Positions 1 through 9,125 of a stretch of 64,000 bases of DNA are shown here, one piece after another (position 1 is the first letter of the stretch; each line of letters begins with the position of its first letter). The DNA comes from Candidatus Aquiluna sp. UB-MaderosW2red (GTDB taxonomy: Bacteria > Actinomycetota > Actinomycetes > Actinomycetales > Microbacteriaceae). The stretch lies in the NCBI RefSeq assembly GCF_900100865.1, contig NZ_LT627734.1, forward strand, positions 62,001-126,000, in the 5' to 3' direction. The translations under genes and the position numbers were made by a program. The notes beneath the pieces were generated by a model. That model had not been told where the DNA came from. It saw nothing but the letters and a program-made list of their open reading frames with translations, and searched no databases.

Positions 1-1
1 A

Positions 2-112
2 TATGCACAAGGCTTCCAAGAGGCTCGCACGCTGGCCTATGAGGGCATGGCGAGAATCCATTTAGCAGGCGGTCACTTCCGGAACGACATAGGTCTGAAG
101 GTGAGTCACTAA
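2..112 (+). CDS. purD: PurD (phosphoribosylamine-glycine ligase), C-terminal end only
   Basis: Thirty-six codons are open from the window edge to a TAA at 110-112. The peptide carries the usual PurD ending, with ARTLAYEGMARI followed by FRNDIG; this part of the family closes the ATP-grasp C-terminal domain. PurD joins glycine to phosphoribosylamine in IMP synthesis. The next gene, purC, begins on the base after the stop codon, which supports a purD-purC operon. The rest of the gene lies outside the window, so the call rests on this tail and on its neighbour. Confidence 0.8.
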   Translation, partial: YAQGFQEARTLAYEGMARIHLAGGHFRNDIGLKVSH

Positions 113-964
113 TTGGAGATTCCCGGCTTTAGACATATATATTCAGGCAAGGTTAGGGAACTATACGAGCCAATAAACCCAGATTTTTCGCACTTGGTTT
201 TGATTATTGCAACCGACCGAGTCAGCGCATTCGACCACATTTTGGAGCCAGAAATTCCTGGCAAAGGAGAAAACCTAACCGCCCTCACAAACTTCTGGTT
301 CGATTATTTAGAAGATAAAAATCACCGCTCGAGTGAGCTCGAGGTGCCCGAGTATCTGGCGGGCCGCGGCATGATCGCTAAGCGCCTGCAGATGTATCCG
401 ATTGAGTGCGTGGTGCGCGGCTACCTATCGGGTTCCGGTTGGTTGGAATACCAAGAATCAGGAGGGGTTTGTGGCATTGAGCTACCCGCGGGCCTGCAGT
501 TTGGCGACCGGCTCCCGCACCCAATCTTCACCCCCGCCTTCAAGGCAGCCCAGGGCGATCACGATGAGAATATATCGTTTGAGAAAACCATTGAGCTGGT
601 AGGTGCCGCGATTGCAGAGCAGCTAAGAGACGCCAGCATCTCGATATTTATCAAAGCCAGCCAAAAAGCGGCACGCGCCGGGATAATTTTGGCCGATACC
701 AAGTTTGAGTTTGGAAATGACCCGAAGACCAACTTATTGACCCTGGGAGATGAGGTGCTTACCCCCGACTCATCAAGATACTGGTCCAAGGAGCTCTTTG
801 ATCAGGGCATTAGAAACCAGAGCTTCGATAAGCAAATCATTAGAAACTGGCTGTCGGCGAATTGGGATAAATCCGGCACTCCACCGGCATTACCAAGTGA
901 GATTGTGCAAGAAACTGCCAGTCAGTATGAGCTTCTCAAAAAATTAATAACCTCAGTTTCCTAA
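113..964 (+). CDS. purC: Phosphoribosylaminoimidazole-succinocarboxamide synthase (SAICAR synthetase)
   Basis: PurC joins aspartate to CAIR using ATP in de novo purine synthesis, in the cytoplasm. The 283-residue length is normal. Visible family motifs are IYSGKVREL near residue 10, ATDRVSAFDH near 33, IPGKGENLT near 48 and the substrate-loop region ECVVRGYLSGSGW near 100. Near 190 there is ILADTKFEFG and near 215 GDEVLTPDSSRYW. The start is a TTG directly after the purD stop, with AAGGTGAG a few bases upstream as a ribosome site; no better ATG keeps the N-terminal motif. It is probably co-transcribed with purD. PurS, purQ and purL lie 16 kb further on as a separate operon. Confidence 0.97.
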   Translation: MEIPGFRHIYSGKVRELYEPINPDFSHLVLIIATDRVSAFDHILEPEIPGKGENLTALTNFWFDYLEDKNHRSSELEVPEYLAGRGMIAKRLQMYPIECVVRGYLSGSGWLEYQESGGVCGIELPAGLQFGDRLPHPIFTPAFKAAQGDHDENISFEKTIELVGAAIAEQLRDASISIFIKASQKAARAGIILADTKFEFGNDPKTNLLTLGDEVLTPDSSRYWSKELFDQGIRNQSFDKQIIRNWLSANWDKSGTPPALPSEIVQETASQYELLKKLITSVS

Positions 965-1035
965 TGCCTTGCTAGGTTAGAGACATCTAGGCGCAGTGTG
1001 GTGCCGCATAATTTACTCGGCAATCAAAGGCCCCT

Positions 1036-2571
1036 ATGAAGAATCTTAAAACTCAGTTCGCTCTGCTATTTAAAGCAACCGATCCCAGGTACCGGCCAAG
1101 GCCCAGTGTTAAAGAGGCCCTTAGAAACCCAAAGATCTTGCTCAGGGAGGTGCTCGCAGGGCTCGTCGTGGCCCTTGCCTTGATACCAGAGGCAATCTCA
1201 TTCAGCATCTTGGCTGGGGTTGACCCAAGGGTGGGGCTCTTCTCTTCGTTTGTAATGGCAATCACAACTTCAATTTTGGGTGGCCGGCCGGCTATGATTT
1301 CGGCTGCCACTGGAGCGGTTGCGCTGGTGATTGCCCCGGTGGCAAGAGATTACGGCCTAGATTATTTTTTGGCCACCGTAGTTCTGGCCGGTATTTTTCA
1401 GTTATTACTCGCGGCAATGGGTGCGGCAAAGCTCATGCGCTTTATCCCGCGCAGCGTGATGATCGGCTTTGTTAATTCGCTAGCCATTTTGATTTTCTTG
1501 GCGCAATTACCGCACCTTTTAGGGGTTCCGCTAGCGGTCTATTTCTTGGTCGCACTTGGAATCTTGGTGATGGTGTTCATGCCAAAACTGACCAGGGTGA
1601 TTCCAGCTCCCCTGGTGGCCATTGTTTTGGTCACGGCCATCGTGCTTCTGACTGCGATTCAGGTTCCGAGAGTGGGCGATGAGGGAGAGCTACCCCAGAC
1701 CCTCCCTGAATTACTGATTCCAGATGTGCCAATAAACCTGGAAACCTTCAACATCATCGCCCCGTATGCCCTGGCCATGGCCTTGGTTGGGCTACTGGAG
1801 TCGCTGATGACCGCAAAGTTGGTTGATGAAATAACCGATACCCACTCGCACAAGACCAGGGAGTCATTTGCTCAAGGAGTAGGAAACGTACTTTCGGGCA
1901 TCTTTGGGGGAATGGGTGGCTGCGCAATGATTGGCCAGACCATGATTAACGTCAAGGCCTCCGGCGCCCGAACCAGAATCTCGACTTTCCTAGCGGGTGT
2001 GTTTTTACTCTTGCTGGTGGTGGGGCTCGGCGACTTAGTTGCCCAGGTTCCAATGGCGGCACTTGTTGCCGTGATGGTGATGGTTTCGGTCGGAACCTTC
2101 AATTGGCACAGCATTTTGCCTAAGACTCTGGCGAGAATGCCAAAGTCGGAGACTGCGGTCATGCTGGCCACCGTCGCGGTTGTGGTTTATAGCCACAACC
2201 TAGCTATTGGCGTAATAGTGGGTGTGGTGTTTGCAATGGTTGCCTTTGCCAGAAGGGTTGCCCACTTCGCCAGTGTCACAAGAACCGTTGGCGGCTCGGG
2301 GCAAACTGCTGCAGCTTTATACACCGTAGAAGGCGAGCTATTTTTCGCATCAAGCAATGATTTGACCACGATGTTTGAATATTCCGAGGACCCCAAGAAC
2401 ATTGTGATTGATGTCACCAACTCCCACTTCTGGGATGCTTCAACGATTGCGGCTATTGATTCGATAACAGAAAAGTACGAAGGCTTGGGCAAGAGCGTCT
2501 ACATCAGAGGCATGAACGAAGCCAGCAAAAAACTCCACACACGACTTGCAGGAACGTTCATGAACGAATAG
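1036..2571 (+). CDS. SulP/SLC26-family inorganic anion transporter
   Basis: This 511-residue membrane protein has about ten to twelve hydrophobic segments, beginning near residue 35 after a basic N-terminus. The first transmembrane block contains LIPEAISFSILAGVDPRVGLF, the SulP signature, and GRPAMISAATGAVAL follows. A STAS-like soluble domain occupies roughly residues 415-511 (VEGELFFASSNDL, then VIDVTNSHFWDASTIAAID). Bacterial SulP proteins move sulfate, bicarbonate or dicarboxylates; the sequence does not show which. It starts at ATG 1036 after AAAGG. It sits between purC and gcvT in the same direction, 28 bp before gcvT, so it may share a transcript with the glycine cleavage genes. Confidence 0.92.
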   Translation: MKNLKTQFALLFKATDPRYRPRPSVKEALRNPKILLREVLAGLVVALALIPEAISFSILAGVDPRVGLFSSFVMAITTSILGGRPAMISAATGAVALVIAPVARDYGLDYFLATVVLAGIFQLLLAAMGAAKLMRFIPRSVMIGFVNSLAILIFLAQLPHLLGVPLAVYFLVALGILVMVFMPKLTRVIPAPLVAIVLVTAIVLLTAIQVPRVGDEGELPQTLPELLIPDVPINLETFNIIAPYALAMALVGLLESLMTAKLVDEITDTHSHKTRESFAQGVGNVLSGIFGGMGGCAMIGQTMINVKASGARTRISTFLAGVFLLLLVVGLGDLVAQVPMAALVAVMVMVSVGTFNWHSILPKTLARMPKSETAVMLATVAVVVYSHNLAIGVIVGVVFAMVAFARRVAHFASVTRTVGGSGQTAAALYTVEGELFFASSNDLTTMFEYSEDPKNIVIDVTNSHFWDASTIAAIDSITEKYEGLGKSVYIRGMNEASKKLHTRLAGTFMNE

Positions 2572-2599
2572 TGTCAGGGACTTTGGTTAGGCTTTTTAC

Positions 2600-3691
2600 A
2601 TGCTAACTACACCGCTATATGCAAAGCACCAATCCCTTGGAGCAAGCTTCACCGATTTCGGTGGCTGGAGTATGCCAATCCGATACGGATCTGACCTGGA
2701 TGAGCACCACGCGGTGCGAAACTCGGCAGGTCTTTTTGACATCAGCCACATGGGCGAACTCCGTGTAATAGGCGATGCCGCAAGCTTTCTCGATTACGCA
2801 CTCACGGGGAAGCTCTCCGAACTAAAAAATGGCAAAGCTAAATACACCTTTATTACCGATGGTCAAGGCAATGTGATCGACGATCTAATCGTTTATCGAA
2901 TGGCCGATGAGGATTTCCTCATAGTCGCAAATGCCTCAAACCGGCATGCGGTGCTTTTGGCGCTGATGGATCGCGCCGAGAATTTTGATGTCGATATTAG
3001 AGACGAATCTGAGGACTGGGCGCTGCTAGCGATACAGGGTCCAAAGGCGGCATATATTTTGCAAGCACTCACCGCCACAGATCTAAGCGCCATCAAGTAC
3101 TACTCGATCGATAAGGCCAAACTCGCAAACCACGAAGTGCTTTTGGCCCGAACCGGATACACCGGCGAGGACGGCTTTGAGGTCTTTATAAAAAGCGAGG
3201 CGGCAGAAGCGCTTTGGGATCTACTAATGAGTCAAGGTGGGCAAGAGTTATGTGCTTGCGGGCTGGCCTGCAGAGACACGCTGCGCCTCGAAGCAGGTAT
3301 GCCGCTTTATGGTCACGAGCTCAACATTGAGACCAACCCCTACCAAGCCGGATTGGGCAGGGCTGTGCGGTTGGATAAAGAAGACTTCCTAGGTCGGGGG
3401 GCACTGTTTATTGCATCCACTCAAACCCCCAAAACCAAGCTTTATGGCCTCAAGGGTCAGGGTAAAAGAGCAGCTCGGGCCGATTACCAGTTATACCTTC
3501 CCGAGGGCACTGAACCGATTGGAATTGTTACCTCGGGGGCCCTGTCACCCACTCTTGGATATCCAATTGCTATGGCTTTTCTAGATGGGCAATTAAATCT
3601 TGAAATTGGTAGCAAAATAGAGGCAGATGTGCGCGGCACACGGGTGGGCTACGAAGTTGTTGAGCTACCTTTTTATAAGCGCGGAAAGTAG
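2600..3691 (+). CDS. gcvT: Aminomethyltransferase, T-protein of the glycine cleavage system
   Basis: GcvT transfers the aminomethyl unit from lipoyl-GcvH to tetrahydrofolate, giving methylene-THF and ammonia. The 363-residue length fits. Family features are the start LYAKHQSLGASFTDFGGW, HHAVRNSAGLFDISHMGE near residue 36, the folate-domain motif RTGYTGEDGFEVF near 180 and CRDTLRLEAGMPLYGHEL near 218. The C-terminal barrel contains GIVTSGALSPTLG. It is the first of three adjacent glycine cleavage genes, only 7 bp before gcvH. No glycine riboswitch fits in the 28-bp gap upstream. Confidence 0.97.
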   Translation: MLTTPLYAKHQSLGASFTDFGGWSMPIRYGSDLDEHHAVRNSAGLFDISHMGELRVIGDAASFLDYALTGKLSELKNGKAKYTFITDGQGNVIDDLIVYRMADEDFLIVANASNRHAVLLALMDRAENFDVDIRDESEDWALLAIQGPKAAYILQALTATDLSAIKYYSIDKAKLANHEVLLARTGYTGEDGFEVFIKSEAAEALWDLLMSQGGQELCACGLACRDTLRLEAGMPLYGHELNIETNPYQAGLGRAVRLDKEDFLGRGALFIASTQTPKTKLYGLKGQGKRAARADYQLYLPEGTEPIGIVTSGALSPTLGYPIAMAFLDGQLNLEIGSKIEADVRGTRVGYEVVELPFYKRGK

Positions 3692-3698
3692 ATAAGAA

Positions 3699-4070
3699 TT
3701 GGGAAATCCGACACACCTCAGTTACACCAAAGAGCACGAGTGGGTTCTGGTCGAAGGCGATGTGGCAACCATCGGCATTACTAAATATGCCGCAGATGCC
3801 CTCGGTGAGATTGTTTATGTAGACCTTCCGAAACTCGGCTCTAGCACAACCCATATGAAAATTTGTGGCGAAATCGAATCCACCAAATCTGTTGGAGAGC
3901 TCTACGCCCCGATGGATGGCGAAGTGGTTGGTGCCAATACTGCACTTTCGAATGCTCCCGATTTGGTTAATAGCGACCCTTATGGCGAGGGTTGGTTGGT
4001 GAAGATAAAATTCACGGCCCTACCTGAGCTAATGACCGCGAGTGACTACGACGCATTGGTTGGAGACTAA
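3699..4070 (+). CDS. gcvH: Glycine cleavage system H protein (lipoyl carrier)
   Basis: GcvH shuttles the methylamine intermediate between GcvP and GcvT on a lipoyl-lysine arm. The 123-residue protein has the expected HEWVLVEGDVATIGIT near residue 12, DLPKLGS near 43, and the lipoylation site EIESTKSVGELYAP near 58, in which the lysine is the attachment point. NSDPYGEGWLVKI near 90 is also typical. The only start that keeps the N-terminal HLSYTKEHEW block is TTG 3699, 7 bp after gcvT. The gene stops on the base before the GTG of gcvP, so translation of the two is coupled. Confidence 0.97.
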   Translation: MGNPTHLSYTKEHEWVLVEGDVATIGITKYAADALGEIVYVDLPKLGSSTTHMKICGEIESTKSVGELYAPMDGEVVGANTALSNAPDLVNSDPYGEGWLVKIKFTALPELMTASDYDALVGD

Positions 4071-6920
4071 GTGACTCAGCAGCATCACCAATTCCAGTTT
4101 CGCCACATCGGTCCAAATGCGTCAGAGCAGCAAGAAATGCTCGATTATCTGGGCATGGCTTCACTCGCGGAGCTAATGGAGAAGGCCCTGCCCGAAGCGA
4201 TTCACTATCGCGGTGCAAGTTTGCTACCGGAGGCCATAAGTGAGGACGATGCTTTAGGCCGTCTGCACGAAATTGCCAGCAAAAACCGCATCACACAGAG
4301 TTTTATGGGCTTGGGTTATTACGGCACCAGAACCCCCGGGGTGATTAAGCGCAACGTCTTAGAGAACCCGAGTTGGTACACCGCCTACACCCCCTACCAG
4401 CCAGAAATTAGTCAGGGTCGACTAGAGGCGCTAATCAACTATCAAACCATGGTCACCGAACTCACCGGCATGAAGACCTCGAACGCTTCGATGCTTGATG
4501 AGTCAACCGCAGTGGTTGAGGCCATGATGATTGCAAAGCGCTCAGCGGCCTCGGAATCCAACGTGTTTTTTGCAGACTCAGATCTTTTCCCTCAAACCAA
4601 GGCGCTTTTGGAGCACCGTGCTGAACCACTTGGCATCGTAATTCGCTACTTTGATGCGGCCAATAACCAAGAGCTCGATGAAGAGTGCTTTGGGGCGGTT
4701 GTGCAGTATCCGGGAGCCTCTGGTCGAATCGTTGAATTTGAAAACCTCTTTGCCAAAGTCCACGAATTTGGCGGGCTGGCAATCGCCACCGCCGACCTAA
4801 TGGCGCTGACCCTGATTACTCCCCCGGGAGAAAAGGGTGCCGATGTGGTTTGCGGAACCACCCAGAGATTCGGAATTCCAATGGGCTTCGGAGGGCCGCA
4901 CGCCGGCTACCTGGCGGTTCGCGAGAAACTAGAGCGCACCATGCCCGGTCGCCTAGTCGGGGTATCGGTGGATGCTGAAGGAGCCCCGGCATACCGCCTA
5001 ACCTTGCAAACTAGAGAACAACACATCAGGCGCGAAAAGGCCACTTCAAACATTTGCACGGCGCAAGTCCTGCTGGCCGTAATGGCTGGCATGTATGCGG
5101 TTTATCACGGCCCAAAAAACCTAAAAGCAATCGCGCTTGAAATTCACCATAAAACCAGCGCCCTGGCCAAGGTCCTAGTAGAAGTCGGGCTTGAGCTTGA
5201 ACACAGCCATTTCTTCGACACGATTCGAGTTCTCACCCCAAATGCCAACGAGTTCTATGAGGCCGCCAGACAAAAAGATTTGACCATGCTCTTGGTTGAT
5301 GATGAGATCCTGGGCATTTCGGTAGACGAATCAACTTCTTGGCATCACCTAGCCGAACTCGCCGCCGCATTTGGTGCTCGCGCTCCAAGGGGAGAAGATG
5401 CCACCGACCAGCTAAAGAGCCACCGTCAGTCGGCCTATCTCGAGCACCCAGTATTCAACACTCACCATTCTGAAACCGGCATGATGCGCTACCTCAAGCG
5501 CTTAGCCGACTTCGACTACGCACTTGATCGCGGAATGATTCCGCTTGGCTCCTGCACCATGAAGCTCAACTCGGTCACCGAGATGGAAGCAGTTACCTGG
5601 CCAGAATTCGCCAACCTTCACCCGTTTGCTCCGGCCGAAGACACCCAAGGCTACATGGAACTCATCACCGAGCTCTCGAGCTGGCTCAGCGACATCACCG
5701 GCTACGAGGCAGTGTCACTTCAGCCAAACGCTGGAAGTCAGGGTGAGCTTGCCGGCCTACTGGCAATCCGCGGCTACCACCGCTCACGTGGTGATTTCCA
5801 AAGAAGCATCTGCCTAATTCCTTCCAGCGCCCACGGCACCAATGCCGCGAGCGCCGTATTGGCTGGAATGGACGTTGTGGTTGTGCAGTGTGATGAAGAC
5901 GGCAACGTGGACTTTCATGACCTCACAAGAAACATTGCCGAGGCTGGCGACAGACTCGCAGCGCTAATGATCACCTACCCATCAACCCACGGCGTTTACG
6001 AAGAGGCAGTAGTTGAGATCTGCGATTTGGTTCACTCCGCAGGGGGCCAGGTCTACATCGACGGCGCTAATACCAACGCGGTGGTCGGCTATGCGAAGTT
6101 TGGCGATTTTGGTGGAGATGTTTCGCACCTAAATCTCCACAAAACCTTCTGCATCCCGCACGGCGGTGGTGGACCCGGTGTTGGTCCGGTAGTTGCAAGA
6201 AGTCACCTGCAAGAATTCCTTCCCGGCCATTCAATGGCCCAAGCCGAATTACCGAAATACGGCCCGGTCTCTGGTGCTCCCTTTGGTTCTGCAAGCATCC
6301 TCCCGATCTCCTGGGCCTATGTCCAGATGATGGGGAATGAGGGACTGATGAATGCAACCGCGGTCGCCGTTCTGAGCGCAAACTATGTGGCAAAGAAGCT
6401 GGCCGACGCCTTCCCGCTCTTATACACCGGCAAGAACGGCCTCATCGCCCACGAAGCCATCATTGACATTCGCCCGCTTCAGAATGAGGCCGGGGTTGGT
6501 AATGATGATGTTGCAAAGAGACTGATTGATTACGGCTTCCACGCACCAACCATGAGCTTCCCAGTTTCTGGAACCCTAATGATTGAGCCAACCGAGTCCG
6601 AACCGAAGCAGGAGATTGATCGTTTTATCGATGCCATGCTCGCGATTAGGGCCGAGGCTCAAAAGGTCCAGGATGGCGATTGGCCAAAGGACAACAACCC
6701 CTTGGTAAATGCCCCACACACCGCTAGTCAAATGGCTGGTGAATGGGATCACCCATACACAAGACAAGAGGCTGTTTACCCTGCAGGTGCCGAACCCAAG
6801 GGCAAGTATTGGCCGCCGGTCCGAAGAATTGATGGGGCATTCGGGGATAGAAACCTCACCTGCACCTGCCCACCGATTGAGAGCTTCATAACCACTCCCA
6901 GCCGTATCTCTAGTAGCTAA
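4071..6920 (+). CDS. gcvP: Glycine dehydrogenase (decarboxylating), P-protein, single-chain form
   Basis: GcvP decarboxylates glycine with pyridoxal phosphate and passes the methylamine group to GcvH. At 949 residues it is the full-length fused form, not the split gcvPA/gcvPB type. The N-terminal half shows FRHIGPN and [16 protein letters not shown]. The catalytic C-terminal half has [12 protein letters not shown] and the cofactor lysine in [16 protein letters not shown] near residue 690. The GTG start abuts the gcvH stop. With gcvT and gcvH this gives the specific proteins of the complex; the shared lipoamide dehydrogenase would be elsewhere. Confidence 0.98.
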   Translation: MTQQHHQFQFRHIGPNASEQQEMLDYLGMASLAELMEKALPEAIHYRGASLLPEAISEDDALGRLHEIASKNRITQSFMGLGYYGTRTPGVIKRNVLENPSWYTAYTPYQPEISQGRLEALINYQTMVTELTGMKTSNASMLDESTAVVEAMMIAKRSAASESNVFFADSDLFPQTKALLEHRAEPLGIVIRYFDAANNQELDEECFGAVVQYPGASGRIVEFENLFAKVHEFGGLAIATADLMALTLITPPGEKGADVVCGTTQRFGIPMGFGGPHAGYLAVREKLERTMPGRLVGVSVDAEGAPAYRLTLQTREQHIRREKATSNICTAQVLLAVMAGMYAVYHGPKNLKAIALEIHHKTSALAKVLVEVGLELEHSHFFDTIRVLTPNANEFYEAARQKDLTMLLVDDEILGISVDESTSWHHLAELAAAFGARAPRGEDATDQLKSHRQSAYLEHPVFNTHHSETGMMRYLKRLADFDYALDRGMIPLGSCTMKLNSVTEMEAVTWPEFANLHPFAPAEDTQGYMELITELSSWLSDITGYEAVSLQPNAGSQGELAGLLAIRGYHRSRGDFQRSICLIPSSAHGTNAASAVLAGMDVVVVQCDEDGNVDFHDLTRNIAEAGDRLAALMITYPSTHGVYEEAVVEICDLVHSAGGQVYIDGANTNAVVGYAKFGDFGGDVSHLNLHKTFCIPHGGGGPGVGPVVARSHLQEFLPGHSMAQAELPKYGPVSGAPFGSASILPISWAYVQMMGNEGLMNATAVAVLSANYVAKKLADAFPLLYTGKNGLIAHEAIIDIRPLQNEAGVGNDDVAKRLIDYGFHAPTMSFPVSGTLMIEPTESEPKQEIDRFIDAMLAIRAEAQKVQDGDWPKDNNPLVNAPHTASQMAGEWDHPYTRQEAVYPAGAEPKGKYWPPVRRIDGAFGDRNLTCTCPPIESFITTPSRISSS

Positions 6921-6998
6921 AGCCAATGTCCGCCCAACTGAGCTCAAAAACATAAATTTCGGTTTTGAGTTGAGTAATTTGACCAGATTGAGGCCCCA

Positions 6999-8375
6999 AT
7001 GACCATGAAGACTGTAAACCCTGCCACCGAAGAAACAGAGTTCGAGGTTGATCTGCACACACCTCAAGAGGTTGAGGCCCGCTTGAAATTGGCCCAAGAG
7101 GCTCACGAAACACTTCGTGCCATGAGCTTCTCCGAGCGTGCGGTTTTGATGATGGCGGCTGCAGACATAATCGAAGCTGAGGTTGAAGCAACCGCAATCA
7201 TCCTGACTCGTGAAATGGGTAAGCCCATATCTCAATCCAGGGGTGAGGTCTTGAAGTGTGCGAAAAACATGCGCTTCTATGCTGCGAAATCTGAAGAATT
7301 TTTGGCGCCCCAGAAATTAGCAGATCCTTCCCAAGTCGGAGCAAGTTCAGCCATGGGAATTTGGCAGCCACTGGGAGTCGTGTTGGCCGTAATGCCCTGG
7401 AACTTTCCGCTCTGGCAAGTGATCAGGTTTGCTGCTCCCGCCCTAATGGCGGGTAACTCGGGGGTTTTGAAGCACGCTTCTAACGTGCCCCAAACTGCCC
7501 TTTACCTAGATGACCTGTTCACCCGCGCCGGTTTTCCAAAGGGTGCTTTTTCAACCCTAATGATTTCGGCTTCTTCGGTTGCCGCAGTAATTGATGACTG
7601 GAGAATTAGAGCCGTAACCCTCACCGGGTCAGAGCCTGCGGGACGCGCGGTTGCGGCCCAAGCCGGCGGTCAAATAAAGCCATCGGTTATGGAACTTGGG
7701 GGCTCGGACGCTTTTATTGTGACATCGAATGCGGACGTGGAAGCGGCTGCTGCCATCGCCGTGACGGCTCGAATCAATAACAATGGGCAGTCTTGCGTAG
7801 CCGGAAAACGCTTTTTAGTATTTGCAGATGTTTACGACCAGTTTCTCGAGAGTTTTGTGGCGAAGATGAAGGCCCTAAAGATGGGCGACCCCCTTGATGA
7901 AACCACTCAGCTTGGACCCCTTGCTACCAAAAATGGCAAGAGAGACATCATCGAGCTAGTGGAGGACGCCAAGTCCAAGGGTGCCAGGATATTGTGCGGA
8001 GGTGAGACTCCCGAGGGTCCCGGTTACTTCTACCCCGCAACAGTTATTGATCAGCTCACCGATGACATGAAGTTGGTCATGGAAGAGGCTTTTGGTCCAG
8101 TGGCAAGCGTTTATCGAGTCGCAAATAAAGAGGAGGCAATCAAGATTGCCAACCAAACCACCTTTGGACTCTCCTCTGCAATCTGGAGCCAGGATGCTTC
8201 AGAGCAGGATTACTTTATTGAGCACCTTGCAGCTGGAGCGGTATTTGTGAACGGAATGACCGTCTCGTACCCCGAATTAGCTTTTGGTGGTATCAAGGAT
8301 TCAGGCTTTGGGCGAGAGTTATCGGATGCCGGGATAAAGGAGTTCTGCAACCTGAAGACGGTTTGGAAGGCTTAG
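6999..8375 (+). CDS. NAD(P)-dependent succinate-semialdehyde dehydrogenase-type aldehyde dehydrogenase
   Basis: This 458-residue aldehyde dehydrogenase has PWNFPLWQV near residue 130, a cofactor-binding loop TLTGSEPAGRAVA near 209, the general-base glutamate in VMELGGSD near 229 and the catalytic cysteine in NNGQSCVAGKRF near 263. The overall pattern matches the shorter succinate-semialdehyde dehydrogenase group more than the betaine-aldehyde or methylmalonate types. Substrate identity is an inference from overall pattern. It starts at ATG 6999 after TTGAGG and stands 78 bp after gcvP, so it may be a separate transcription unit. No aminobutyrate transaminase gene lies beside it. Confidence 0.88.
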   Translation: MTMKTVNPATEETEFEVDLHTPQEVEARLKLAQEAHETLRAMSFSERAVLMMAAADIIEAEVEATAIILTREMGKPISQSRGEVLKCAKNMRFYAAKSEEFLAPQKLADPSQVGASSAMGIWQPLGVVLAVMPWNFPLWQVIRFAAPALMAGNSGVLKHASNVPQTALYLDDLFTRAGFPKGAFSTLMISASSVAAVIDDWRIRAVTLTGSEPAGRAVAAQAGGQIKPSVMELGGSDAFIVTSNADVEAAAAIAVTARINNNGQSCVAGKRFLVFADVYDQFLESFVAKMKALKMGDPLDETTQLGPLATKNGKRDIIELVEDAKSKGARILCGGETPEGPGYFYPATVIDQLTDDMKLVMEEAFGPVASVYRVANKEEAIKIANQTTFGLSSAIWSQDASEQDYFIEHLAAGAVFVNGMTVSYPELAFGGIKDSGFGRELSDAGIKEFCNLKTVWKA

Positions 8376-8409
8376 CTAAAGCATGGGCTGTTTGGGCCTT
8401 TTTGCATTA

Positions 8410-8790
8410 TCAAAATGCACCTGGTCGCGGCACCAAGTGACTTTTAATTATTTTCGCGGCCATTTCCAAGGTCAGGGCATCCGTGGCTAGGCCAATTGTC
8501 ATGTCGAAGGCTTCGTCGCTCGTCATATCGTGCAGGTAGCCATTAGCTGCGATAAAAGAGACAAACAGCAACCAGCCAGTTCTCTTGTTCCCGTCCATCA
8601 ATGGACGATTTTTTATGAGTGAGTGCATCATGGCGGCGGCCTTGGTGGACAGGTCCGGATAGGCGTCTTCTCCAAATAAAGAGGTCTTTGGCCTTGCCAA
8701 AGCAGAATCTAAAAGGCCGATATCTTTGACTCGAAAGCCTAGAAACGCGATTTGTTCTAGTGCGTCCTCAAGATCGAGGTAGACGGTCAC
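8410..8790 (-). CDS. Doc-type Fic-domain toxin, with Arg in place of the motif His
   Basis: The 126-residue protein starts MTVYLDLEDAL and carries SLIKNRPLMDGNKRTGWLLF near residue 57, the core of death-on-curing (Doc) toxins. Doc proteins of phage P1 type phosphorylate elongation factor Tu and arrest translation. In the family the loop usually reads H-x-(F/L)-x-(D/N)-(G/A)-N-K-R; here the first position is Arg, so activity may be altered. Its start overlaps the upstream antitoxin gene by 4 nt (ATGA), the normal layout of a toxin-antitoxin operon. Confidence 0.87.
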   Translation of the reverse strand: MTVYLDLEDALEQIAFLGFRVKDIGLLDSALARPKTSLFGEDAYPDLSTKAAAMMHSLIKNRPLMDGNKRTGWLLFVSFIAANGYLHDMTSDEAFDMTIGLATDALTLEMAAKIIKSHLVPRPGAF

Positions 8791-8993
8791 GCGTCAGCAA
8801 GCCTCTCCATTAGGTCTTTATCGTGAGTCATTACATATTTGCGAGCAAATTCAAGATCACGCTTTTTCCTAGAGTGATTCTCGGCCATTAGCATGGCCTC
8901 GATAAGCGCTTTCTGCTTGGAAAGGTTTAGCTGTTTCGCCAACCTCTCTAGGATTATCTCTTCGTCCGGGGTTAGTCGTATTGTCATGGCCAT
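8787..8993 (-). CDS. Probable antitoxin of the Doc toxin (ribbon-helix-helix-like)
   Basis: A small protein lies directly before the Doc gene and overlaps it by 4 nt. Its N-terminus MTIRLTPDEEIILERLAKQ reads like a CopG/ribbon-helix-helix DNA-binding strand and helix; the basic C-terminal part (HSRKKRDLEFARKYV) would bind and neutralise the toxin. Such antitoxins usually repress their own promoter. The reading frame is open up to 9035, but the conserved part begins at the ATGs at 8993 or 8987. I chose 8993; neither has a strong ribosome site. The pairing is inferred from position. Confidence 0.72.
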   Translation of the reverse strand: MAMTIRLTPDEEIILERLAKQLNLSKQKALIEAMLMAENHSRKKRDLEFARKYVMTHDKDLMERLADA

Positions 8994-9125
8994 GAGGGTA
9001 ATGGTATCAAGATGACACCACTTCGCAAATATCACATCTGTGGATAACTTTAGGATTTGGATTGCTGTGGAGAACTCTATGAGTTAGCAAAAGCCTGGCG
9101 GCTCAAAACGTCTTACCAAAGCACT

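Noticed and set aside
2572-2600. Possible glycine riboswitch before gcvT
   Set aside because: The gap is only 28 bp and contains no glycine-aptamer motifs; the upstream 65-bp gap before the SulP gene shows none either.
6576-7235. Long minus-strand open frame (219 codons)
   Set aside because: It lies antisense to the end of gcvP and the start of the aldehyde dehydrogenase, both certain genes, and has no recognisable domain or ribosome site.
8376-8409. Terminator between the aldehyde dehydrogenase and doc genes
   Set aside because: A G/C-rich stretch and T tract are present, but the arms do not pair well.
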